A DNA stretch of 9,587 nt, from assembly GCA_051275765.1 (NCBI GenBank), contig JBNMOV010000165.1:1-9587 (forward strand), read 5' to 3'. The notes beneath the pieces were generated by a model that saw nothing but the letters and a program-made list of their open reading frames with translations, did no database searches and was not told the DNA's origin. Made by a program: the position numbers and the translations under genes. Origin of the DNA: JAHDCE01 sp051275765 (GTDB lineage Bacteria; Bacteroidota; Bacteroidia; Chitinophagales; Saprospiraceae). Shown here in pieces: positions 1 through 5,505 of the stretch. Every line of letters begins with the position of its first letter. Within the stretch, counting starts at the first letter, position 1.

Positions 1-525
1 GTTCATAGGTCTAGAAATGTGCATTTTTTCCATGCCTTTCTGAGAACTGAACCAATCCGTCCAATAGAAATAAGCACGATCATTAGCCAAATAAGCACGA
101 TAAGCTAAATCTATATTAGGTGTAGCAATTCTAAATATGCCACCTTTTTTCAAGATGCGATATGCTTCATCGAATAGATTTTGTGCAGCAGCATCCGTAA
201 TGTGTTCTATGGTATGACTGGTGTAAAATATTTCAGCAGTATCATCATCTAAAGGCATGGCTTTCAGCGATAGCAAATCATAAATAATGCCTTGTTGTAT
301 ATTGGAGGTATTTTGTTGGTACCATTCGCTATAGAAATCTATATTCGTCCAATAAGGATGAGAAAAAGAACCTGCTCCAACATTGTAGAATTTTCTATTT
401 TTCAGACTATCGTCATCGTATGTTTTTTGATACAAAGGTAAATCCGAAATATGCTTACTCTTGGATTGGATGTGAACATCATAACCCAATGCATCCACTA
501 TTTTTATCAATGTATCTTTAATCAT
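1..525 (-). CDS. Class I SAM-dependent methyltransferase (C-terminus off the window)
   Basis: The frame is open from an ATG at 525 to the window edge, giving 175 residues and no stop, so the C-terminus is missing. It reads as a methyltransferase of the Methyltransf_11 kind. The SAM-binding loop is FYNVGAGSF (residues 47-54). An acidic stretch PLDDDTAEIFYTSHTIEHI (91-109) matches the motif II region with the 'S/xxxEH' signature seen in many sugar and glycan methyltransferases, and RILKKGGIFRIATPN (123-137) is the post-motif III strand. The start overlaps the end of the upstream glycosyltransferase by 8 bases (ATGATTAA), which indicates translational coupling. From its place in a nonulosonate operon I infer that it methylates the sugar or the glycan carrying it; the substrate is not visible in the sequence. 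Family assignment is firm, role is inferred. Confidence 0.85.
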   Translation of the reverse strand, partial: MIKDTLIKIVDALGYDVHIQSKSKHISDLPLYQKTYDDDSLKNRKFYNVGAGSFSHPYWTNIDFYSEWYQQNTSNIQQGIIYDLLSLKAMPLDDDTAEIFYTSHTIEHITDAAAQNLFDEAYRILKKGGIFRIATPNIDLAYRAYLANDRAYFYWTDWFSSQKGMEKMHISRPMN

Positions 526-1792
526 TCTGCTTGATTAACTGTTGGATTTTTTCGATAGCTAATTTCTTACTTTTTCCTTCAAATTTAGTGCCCGTTATGG
601 CATTATAATATTGAGCTTTCAAAGATACTTCATCTTTTTGAAGACTTTGCTTTTTGATGATATTAAATAATTGTTCGCTATTTTCTGCTAATACTGCCAA
701 TCCATATTGAATATAACCATAATAATCCTTGAATTTTTCCTCTACTGGCGTAATTTCATAATGTACAGAAACGACATTCATCAGTACTGCTTCTAAATGT
801 GTAGAAGTATTGCCAGCAATGAGTAAATCTTGTCGTTGTAAGAAATCAAAAATGCTTTCATCCTTTGAAAAAGGAATAGAAGTGGATACTTTTCGTTTAT
901 CGCTAGGATGTGGTCGATAGCTGAAATTAATATCAGGAAACTGCTGTGTAAGTTGTTGAATGGTGTTTTCTATATCTTCTATTCTGTCTAGTAAATTCGT
1001 ACAAATACCTACGTTTCTAACGTTTTCTGCGGTATTTTTTAACGAGCTGAAGCTATCGAATTTAGGCATTCCTACAAATGCTGTTTTTCCTTTTGCCTTG
1101 CCCTTTTTTTCGTAAATATCTAGAGATGCTTGTCCTTCTAATAATGCCAAATCAAAATCTAACCTAGGATGATATTGGCTAATGGAAGCATGCTGAATGT
1201 AAACGACAGGAACGCCACATTTTTTGGCAGCGATTCTTACTGCACGTTCTTTTTCAGAGTGATCATTGGCAAGAACGATGCACTTAGGCTGGTATTTTTT
1301 GATACTATTATAAGCGACTTCATACAAGCCTATACATCTGAAAACTAAGTCAAAATATCGTAAAGCGTGTTGCTTATTTTTTTTGTACAAATGCCACCAA
1401 TACACAGGAAACTTATAAGCATACAGAAAAGAACGATGGAAAGGCATCTGAATACTTTCTATTTTTCCTACGGGTAAACCAGGGCCTACAAAAACAGTAT
1501 CCTCCATTTCTTTATCAATGAAAGAAAGGCTGACATGATTATTATTAGAATGATAAAATAGCCATATTTTATTGGCAAGGTGTTGATTATCAAAGCCTTT
1601 TTTAGAATAAGTAAAGGACTGTTTGATGAATTTGAAGGGTCGTTCTAAAGTGTTTTTTAGTTTTTCCCAAATACTTTTTCCAGTGTATTGATCTACCAGT
1701 TGCCAAGGACCTTCATCCAGATAGTGATCATCCAAATAGAACTCGAAAATGAAATCGTAGACATCCTTGAAAGAATATTTTTCTACTGCCAT
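518..1792 (-). CDS. Probable GT-B glycosyltransferase, candidate nonulosonate transferase
   Basis: A 424-residue protein without signal peptide or clear membrane segment. Its pattern fits a two-domain GT-B enzyme of the capsule/CDP-glycerol/polysialyltransferase type: an N-terminal half ending in a Rossmann-like stretch PKCIVLANDHSEKERA (169-184) and VPVVYIQHASISQYHP (194-209), then a C-terminal half with YRPHPSD (292-298) and LLIAGNTSTHLEAV (323-336). An HP motif followed by an S/T-S/T motif is typical of CMP-sialic acid and CMP-Kdo transferases, where the histidine and the small hydroxyl residues contact the nucleotide. I cannot assign it to a numbered GT family. It starts inside the phosphatase gene (10-base overlap) and its stop overlaps the methyltransferase start, so it is part of the same operon. 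Transfer of the CMP-activated nonulosonate made by its neighbours is the simplest inferred role. Misannotation as an epimerase-like GT-B protein is the main alternative. Confidence 0.6.
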   Translation of the reverse strand: MAVEKYSFKDVYDFIFEFYLDDHYLDEGPWQLVDQYTGKSIWEKLKNTLERPFKFIKQSFTYSKKGFDNQHLANKIWLFYHSNNNHVSLSFIDKEMEDTVFVGPGLPVGKIESIQMPFHRSFLYAYKFPVYWWHLYKKNKQHALRYFDLVFRCIGLYEVAYNSIKKYQPKCIVLANDHSEKERAVRIAAKKCGVPVVYIQHASISQYHPRLDFDLALLEGQASLDIYEKKGKAKGKTAFVGMPKFDSFSSLKNTAENVRNVGICTNLLDRIEDIENTIQQLTQQFPDINFSYRPHPSDKRKVSTSIPFSKDESIFDFLQRQDLLIAGNTSTHLEAVLMNVVSVHYEITPVEEKFKDYYGYIQYGLAVLAENSEQLFNIIKKQSLQKDEVSLKAQYYNAITGTKFEGKSKKLAIEKIQQLIKQND

Positions 1793-2316
1793 TTCTCTTT
1801 TAAACTATTGGATTCTGGATGGAGAACTTGTTGTAAAACTTGCTCAAAAACACCTTCTTTTTTTAAAATAAGTTCTATGAATGCTCGAAAAGCACCATCC
1901 CCACCTTTTACAGATAATGGATGATCAACGATAGATTGCATATAACTTGGAGCATTGCTAGGCGTGGCAGAGATTCCTACTGCTTTGAGTAAATGATAAT
2001 CATTCATATCATCTCCTATAAAGGCTACTTCTGCTAATGAAATATTCAGTTTTTGACACAAATCCGTTGCGAGTTGTAATTTATTCTTAGCTGCGAGATA
2101 GAGATATTCTATTTTCAGTTTTTCTGATCGTCGTTTGACTGCTTGGCTATTTTCTCCAGTCATAATAGCCACAGGAATCCCTAATGTTCTAAGGAATAAA
2201 ACACCAGCACTATCAGAAGTATTGAATTTTTTCCATTCTCCGCCAGCTTCGCCATAAAACATGCCGCCGTCTGTCCATACTCCATCTATATCCGTAATGA
2301 CTAATTTTGGTAACAT
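1783..2316 (-). CDS. KdsC-like HAD phosphatase, probable nonulosonate-9-phosphate (KDN-9-P) phosphatase
   Basis: Type C0 HAD phosphatase of 177 residues, the size of the KdsC family, with no cap domain. Motif I is TDIDGVWTDGG (nucleophile D9, acid/base D11), motif II is IMTGENS (51-57), the motif III lysine is K79 in KNKL, and motif IV is FIGDDMND (99-106). After TGE the residues E55, R63 and K66 have the spacing of the Glu-56/Arg-64/Lys-67 substrate triad that I recall for the KDN-9-phosphate phosphatase of Bacteroides thetaiotaomicron. KDO-8-phosphate phosphatases have other residues at the first position (TGR in E. coli KdsC). I chose the ATG at 2316 rather than 2391 because the upstream 25 residues are hydrophobic, unlike the family, and this start puts the triad within one residue of the reference numbering. 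It overlaps the glycosyltransferase start by 10 bases. Inferred role: removing the phosphate from the synthase product. Confidence 0.85.
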   Translation of the reverse strand: MLPKLVITDIDGVWTDGGMFYGEAGGEWKKFNTSDSAGVLFLRTLGIPVAIMTGENSQAVKRRSEKLKIEYLYLAAKNKLQLATDLCQKLNISLAEVAFIGDDMNDYHLLKAVGISATPSNAPSYMQSIVDHPLSVKGGDGAFRAFIELILKKEGVFEQVLQQVLHPESNSLKEKWQ

Positions 2317-2365
2317 AAAGCTAGATACTAAGATTTTAAGATATTTAGATAAAATATTGATTATT

Positions 2366-2375
2366 ATAACGTTAT
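2366..2375. promoter_or_regulatory. Short perfect palindrome upstream of the phosphatase gene
   Basis: ATAACGTTAT is a perfect 10-base palindrome inside a very AT-rich stretch, 50 bases upstream of the chosen phosphatase start. It could be an operator or chance in AT-rich DNA. I see no clear TTG/TAnnTTTG promoter with proper spacing next to it. Confidence 0.2.
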
Positions 2376-2404
2376 CAATAAAATAAATCATACTGGCGTT
2401 ATGG

Positions 2405-2419
2405 GTAGGCTGTGCCTAC
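2405..2419. repeat. Small GTAGGC/GCCTAC hairpin in the synthase-phosphatase gap
   Basis: GTAGGC and GCCTAC form a perfect 6-base stem around a TGT loop, with a few further imperfect pairs outside it. No T-tract follows on either strand, so it is not a typical terminator. It lies about 20 bases from the foldback element A1. It may be a REP-like unit or a remnant of another palindromic element; only one copy is present here. Confidence 0.35.
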
Positions 2420-2439
2420 ATCCAATAGCCAAACCAAGA

Positions 2440-2604
2440 TTAGTGAAACGTATTCAATAACCTGAGCCATTATGCTTGTTCTTTTTCCTTCTGAAAAACA
2501 CAAAAAATAGTTCTGTAGCTACGGCTATGCAACGATTTTTTGAATTCTTTAGAAGAAAGAATTACTACCCATTCTCGCTCAATTTATTAAATACGTTTCA
2601 CTTA
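2440..2604. mobile_element. Foldback MITE-like element, family A, copy 1, with TTA target duplication
   Basis: The core is 2443-2601 (159 bases). It begins GTGAAACGTATTC and ends with the inverted counterpart (GTGAAACGTATTT on the other strand), and the termini continue to match through AATAA and TGAGC. The interior is also an imperfect palindrome, so the whole element can fold as one long hairpin with its apex at the TAGCTACGGCTATG motif (2516-2529). TTA stands directly on both sides (2440-2442 and 2602-2604), which looks like a 3-base target-site duplication. The right-hand TTA is the TAA stop codon of the synthase gene read on the minus strand. There is no room for a transposase. A second copy at 5084-5239 differs by about eight substitutions and a 9-base indel (counted by eye). 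Confidence 0.8.
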
Positions 2605-3639
2605 TTTCAAATCATTAGGTAAAATAATCTCATCCTTAGGAATATCATTTTTCGCTATTCTTCCTATGATTTTATCCTTTTCTATCCATCTGTATCCTGT
2701 ACCAGGACTGAGTAAATGAATGTCAGTATCAGTGATCGCTTCATTCGCAAGAATCGCTCTATTTGTAGCGATAGAACGTTCTAATTTGTTCTTAGCAGCA
2801 GAAACTGCTTGATCTATGAAGATCTCTTTTTTACCTCTAGATTGTTCTAATATTCTAATATCACGCACCATTCTCTTTACACCATCTGGTCCTAAAGAAC
2901 CAGCTTGATCTGTACCTTTCATGAGGCGATCCATCGTGATGTGCTTCTCTATGATTTCTGCACCCATTGCCACAGCGGCCACAGGAACCATGATTCCTAT
3001 GGAATGATCAGAATATCCAATCGTATAATCTTTATAATTATCCATTAGATATTGGATAGAATTCAGATTTATTTTTTTGTGTTCAGCAGGATATTGTGAT
3101 AAACAATGGAGGATGCTAATATCGCTGTGATGCTTAGAAATGACATTTAAAGCATTGTCGAGTTCCTTTTTACCTGCCATTCCAGTAGAAAGGATCATAG
3201 GAATTTTGGTTTCTGCCATAGCATTGAGCAGTGGCAAATTCGTCAAATCCCTTGATGCTACTTTGAGTTTATCTGGTGTGAAGAGTTTCAATAAACTCAA
3301 ACAACCTATTGCACACAGTGTTTCTACGAATTCCAAGCCCTTTTCCTTAGCATATTTATACACTTCGAAATGCTCTTCGTCATTCAATTCTAGGAATTCT
3401 CTATGTTCTCCATAAGTCCTTCCAAATGAATTAGGTGTATCATAAAGCCTTGCCATTTGAGACTGTGAGAGTTCTTGTGTTAGATCTCTTTTGGTCAGTT
3501 TGACAGCATCTATGGCTTTCAACTCAGTATTGAAAAGTTCATCTACTGGTTTCCTACTAGCTAGGTCTATGATGAGTTTAGCAATATCGACAGAGCCATT
3601 ATGATTTTGACCTATTTCACCTATGATGTATGTATGCAT
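2602..3639 (-). CDS. NeuB-family nonulosonate (KDN/Neu5Ac 9-phosphate type) synthase
   Basis: A 345-residue cytoplasmic enzyme with the two NeuB domains. The TIM barrel (about 1-270) starts with EIGQNHNGS (8-16) and has KLTKRD (47-52), YGEHREFLEL (76-85), KVASRDLTN (126-134), ILSTGM (149-154), LHCLSQYP (177-184) and GYSDHSIG (208-215). The C-terminal SAF/antifreeze-like domain (about 283-345) has SPGTGYRW (311-318) and IIGRIAKNDIPKDEII. H212 and H233, 21 residues apart, correspond to the metal-binding histidines of Neisseria NeuB. The family condenses phosphoenolpyruvate with ManNAc, a ManNAc or mannose 6-phosphate, or a related sugar. The loop after H233 reads GTDQAGSL where Neisseria NeuB has GPD(I/H), a variant of some nonulosonate synthases. 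The neighbouring phosphatase suggests a phosphorylated acceptor. It starts in a TAATG overlap with the cytidylyltransferase. Its stop codon is one arm of the target duplication of element A1. Confidence 0.9.
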   Translation of the reverse strand: MHTYIIGEIGQNHNGSVDIAKLIIDLASRKPVDELFNTELKAIDAVKLTKRDLTQELSQSQMARLYDTPNSFGRTYGEHREFLELNDEEHFEVYKYAKEKGLEFVETLCAIGCLSLLKLFTPDKLKVASRDLTNLPLLNAMAETKIPMILSTGMAGKKELDNALNVISKHHSDISILHCLSQYPAEHKKINLNSIQYLMDNYKDYTIGYSDHSIGIMVPVAAVAMGAEIIEKHITMDRLMKGTDQAGSLGPDGVKRMVRDIRILEQSRGKKEIFIDQAVSAAKNKLERSIATNRAILANEAITDTDIHLLSPGTGYRWIEKDKIIGRIAKNDIPKDEIILPNDLK

Positions 3640-4388
3640 TATTTTTGGTTTAATTCTATTTGCTCTGCCATTTGTTTTAAATAGCGAGGGTGTGTCTGTA
3701 AATATAATACAATATCTCCTGAATCAAATTCATTGCCATGTTTTTCATGCAAGGCATGATAGATGGATCTTGCAGTATCCCAGTCGCTAGGCGTGTCGAT
3801 GGTCAGTCTCATATTCTTATCCCAATTGACAGTATCTTTTATATCATGCAATTCGATATTAAAAATATCAGGATGTTGATATATATAATTGGTAACGTGT
3901 TCTTTGTAGAACATATTATCAGTATGGCGTTCTACTTCTCTAAATGCCGTAGATTTGACCATTTCAGCGAATATACCAAAGTGAGTAAGGATGACAGGTT
4001 TATCTCCATAAGCAAAACTAAGATAATCGAAATCTTGATTTTTAGCAATTTCGATCATTTTTCTCAACCATTTTAGGCTAATAAAAGGATTATCTGCACA
4101 AACTCTGATGACTTGATCGAAACCATATTGTTCAGCTGATTCACTGAAACGACTCAGTACATCATGTTCGTCACCTCTATAAATATGAACACCTAAAGAT
4201 TCACCTATTTCAACAATTGGCGTATCTGTATCATTAGTCGTTGTAGCGAGTATGATAGGCAGATTAAGCTGCTGTAATTTTTTAATAATGATATGAATAA
4301 TCGTATCCTCATTAAAAAATGGACGAATCACTTTTTTTGGCAATCTGGTAGAAGTGCTTCTAGCTTGTATGATAATTCCTATATTCAT
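3639..4388 (-). CDS. CMP-nonulosonate cytidylyltransferase, SpsF/NeuA type
   Basis: A 249-residue nucleotidyltransferase of the CTP_transf_3 (acylneuraminate cytidylyltransferase/SpsF) family. The N-terminal nucleotide loop is IIIQARSTSTRLPKKV (5-20), with R10, R15 and K18/K19 placed to bind the triphosphate. RVCADNPF (95-102) corresponds to the family's R-x-T-x-D-x-P motif, D99 being the likely metal ligand. KEHVTNYIY and RLTIDTPSDW towards the C-terminus match the 'EHVTPYI' and 'RLTVDTPED' blocks typical of SpsF. The expected reaction is CTP plus nonulosonate to CMP-nonulosonate and pyrophosphate. It lies 3 bases after the DUF2452 gene, and its stop shares a base with the synthase start (TAATG), so the two enzymes are translationally coupled. 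The SpsF branch contains proteins of unproved specificity, so the exact sugar is inferred from context. Confidence 0.85.
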   Translation of the reverse strand: MNIGIIIQARSTSTRLPKKVIRPFFNEDTIIHIIIKKLQQLNLPIILATTTNDTDTPIVEIGESLGVHIYRGDEHDVLSRFSESAEQYGFDQVIRVCADNPFISLKWLRKMIEIAKNQDFDYLSFAYGDKPVILTHFGIFAEMVKSTAFREVERHTDNMFYKEHVTNYIYQHPDIFNIELHDIKDTVNWDKNMRLTIDTPSDWDTARSIYHALHEKHGNEFDSGDIVLYLQTHPRYLKQMAEQIELNQK

Positions 4389-4391
4389 AGA

Positions 4392-4844
4392 TTATTCCTG
4401 TATTTCCCAAGTGTGATCACTTAATAATTTCACAGTTGCTTCGAATGCGTATGGACAAGATTTTCCCCATTCATTTGGTCCTATCATAGATAGAACGTTG
4501 CCACCCTTTTTTCTTGCATACAAATGGTAAGTATGCCCTATCAGTGGCTTGATATTCATTTCTGCAAGATATATCTTTTCTGAAATATCAACACGTTCTC
4601 GTATCTTTTCTGCTTGCTGTACCAATAGTTCTACCTGCTTTCTGATTTGAACCATCTGAATTTCTGTCTGCTCATACATAGCAGATACTGCCAAGCCTTT
4701 TACCCTGCCTTTATCTATAGGTCTGATGACTGCTCCACCTACCATATGTGCATAGGGTAGGGTAGATGGATTTTCTGTGATTTTATCTTTATCTATTGGA
4801 TTGATAAAAGGTACTTTTTCCTCTTTGTTGATTTGATCACTCAT
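4392..4844 (-). CDS. DUF2452 protein, function unknown, first gene of the nonulosonate operon
   Basis: A 150-residue soluble protein that I recognise as DUF2452, frequent in Bacteroidota. Conserved-looking blocks are NPIDKDKITENPSTLPYAH (15-33), GGAVIRPIDKGRVKG (36-50), a helical stretch from about 52 to 95 rich in Q, E and K that should be amphipathic (possibly coiled coil), PLIGHTYHLYARKKG (100-114), and the C-terminal MIGPNEWG...DHTWEI (120-148). No signal peptide or membrane segment is seen. I prefer the ATG at 4844, preceded by an A-rich AAACGAAAAGAA leader; an in-frame ATG at 4889 would add 15 residues (TRTPDGARHIKRKE) that look unlike the rest. The gene ends 3 bases before the cytidylyltransferase, so it is cotranscribed, but the family has no function known to me and a role in sugar synthesis is not implied by its sequence. 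Two palindromic elements lie just upstream. Confidence 0.8.
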   Translation of the reverse strand: MSDQINKEEKVPFINPIDKDKITENPSTLPYAHMVGGAVIRPIDKGRVKGLAVSAMYEQTEIQMVQIRKQVELLVQQAEKIRERVDISEKIYLAEMNIKPLIGHTYHLYARKKGGNVLSMIGPNEWGKSCPYAFEATVKLLSDHTWEIQE

Positions 4845-4920
4845 TTCTTTTCGTTTAATATGACGAGCTCCATCAGGAGTTCTAGTCATTCTTCTTTGTA
4901 AATATCATCTATACTTCTGA

Positions 4921-5086
4921 TAAGGGATGAGAAATAAATAAACGCTACAATTTATAACGCAGGATTTTTGCTTGCTAATAAGGCGAAAAACGCAGACATA
5001 GCCGTAGCTATGGCGAGTATTTTCAACGAAGTTAGCAAACAAAAAGGCAGGTTAGAATGTAGCATTTATTTGTTTCTCGTCCCTAA
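4921..5086. mobile_element. Foldback MITE-like element, family B, with TAA target duplication
   Basis: The core is 4924-5083 (160 bases). The left end GGGATGAGAAATAAATAAAC and the inverted right end GGGACGAGAAACAAATAAAT agree at all but three positions over the first 25 bases, and continue GCTACA. A second inverted block, TTTTTGCTTGCTAA against TTTTTGTTTGCTAA, lies further in. The apex is CATAGC-CGTA-GCTATG (4997-5012). TAA flanks both ends (4921-4923 and 5084-5086). No protein is encoded. The termini differ from family A, but the apex and the target trinucleotide are of the same type. The right-hand TAA is also the left-hand TAA of copy A2. Confidence 0.75.
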
Positions 5087-5239
5087 GTGAAACTAATTCA
5101 ATAACATGAGCCATTATGCTTGTTCTTTTTCCTTCTAAAAAACAGTTCCGTAGCTACGGCTATGCAACGATTTTTTGAATTCTTTAAAAGAAAAAATTAC
5201 TACCCATTCTGGCTCAATTTATTAAATACGTTTCACTAA
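5084..5239. mobile_element. Foldback MITE-like element, family A, copy 2, with TAA target duplication
   Basis: The core is 5087-5236 (150 bases), running from GTGAAAC to GTTTCAC, with TAA at 5084-5086 and 5237-5239. It aligns with copy A1 over its whole length in the same orientation. It lacks nine bases (CAAAAAATA-like) on the left side of the apex and differs at about eight other positions. The apex TAGCTACGGCTATG is at 5151-5164, where CCGTAGCTACGG is a perfect 12-base palindrome. It abuts element B with only the shared TAA between them. Confidence 0.8.
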
Positions 5240-5422
5240 TATAATGCCTGAGTAGTTTTTGTTTTCCTACGAGCAATTTATTTGGATCAGATAGTAGATG
5301 ACCACCCATTAAACCAAGAATAAGGAACTTGGTTTTAAGATTGAGGAAACAAAGTAGTTTTTTATAGGAATAAAAAGGAATTTTCCATTTAATATCATAT
5401 TGAATCTATGGTATTGAATCCA
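5240..5422. other. Intergenic stretch with no recognisable gene
   Basis: Between element A2 and the terminator I see no open frame of useful length and no RNA gene. The only structure is an inverted repeat AAACCAAG/CTTGGTTT with a 9-base loop at 5311-5335. A TACTTTG on the minus strand near 5355 resembles a promoter -7 box but lacks a TTG at the right distance. The operon promoter may still lie here or inside the elements downstream. Confidence 0.4.
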
Positions 5423-5457
5423 AAAGGAGCTGATGCATCAGTTGCATCAGCTCCTTT
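5423..5457 (-). terminator. Strong hairpin terminator of the coiled-coil gene
   Basis: A perfect 15-base stem (AAAGGAGCTGATGCA and its complement) encloses a 5-base loop (TCAGT on the plus strand). It lies 48 bases past the stop of the minus-strand gene at 5506. On the minus strand the stem ends in CTCCTTTTGG, a short run of Ts, so it fits a rho-independent terminator that separates this gene from the operon downstream. Confidence 0.8.
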
Positions 5458-5505
5458 ATTGGTTCATCATGGTGATCTAGGATGAAATATTCTACGGGAT
5501 TCATA

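Noticed and set aside
1377..1384. Run of eight Ts (A8 in the coding strand) in the glycosyltransferase gene as a phase-variation tract
   Set aside because: Runs of 7-8 A or T are common in this AT-rich sequence, including in the exonuclease gene at 6915-6922. The frame is intact and nothing else suggests switching.
2314..2391. Upstream ATG at 2391 as the start of the phosphatase (202 residues)
   Set aside because: The added 25 residues are hydrophobic and unlike the KdsC family. The shorter start places motif I at residue 9, as expected.
3738..4076. Plus-strand open frame of 112 codons opposite the cytidylyltransferase
   Set aside because: It is antisense to a gene with clear family motifs, and its product is low in sense and has no recognisable domain. 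The same applies to frames opposite the synthase (3140-3415), the coiled-coil gene (5879-6493), the exonuclease (7315-7602) and the exported protein (8014-8205).
4921..5239. Integron attC sites as an explanation for the palindromic elements
   Set aside because: The ends do not fit the RYYYAAC/GTTRRRY boxes, there are no cassette-like genes between repeats, and the 3-base direct flanks fit transposition better.
4921..5239. CRISPR array
   Set aside because: There are only two unlike palindromic units here, each about 150-160 bases, with no short regular repeats and no spacers.
5350..5365. Minus-strand TACTTTG as the -7 box of the operon promoter
   Set aside because: It is one base short of TAnnTTTG and no TTG lies 19-21 bases upstream of it.
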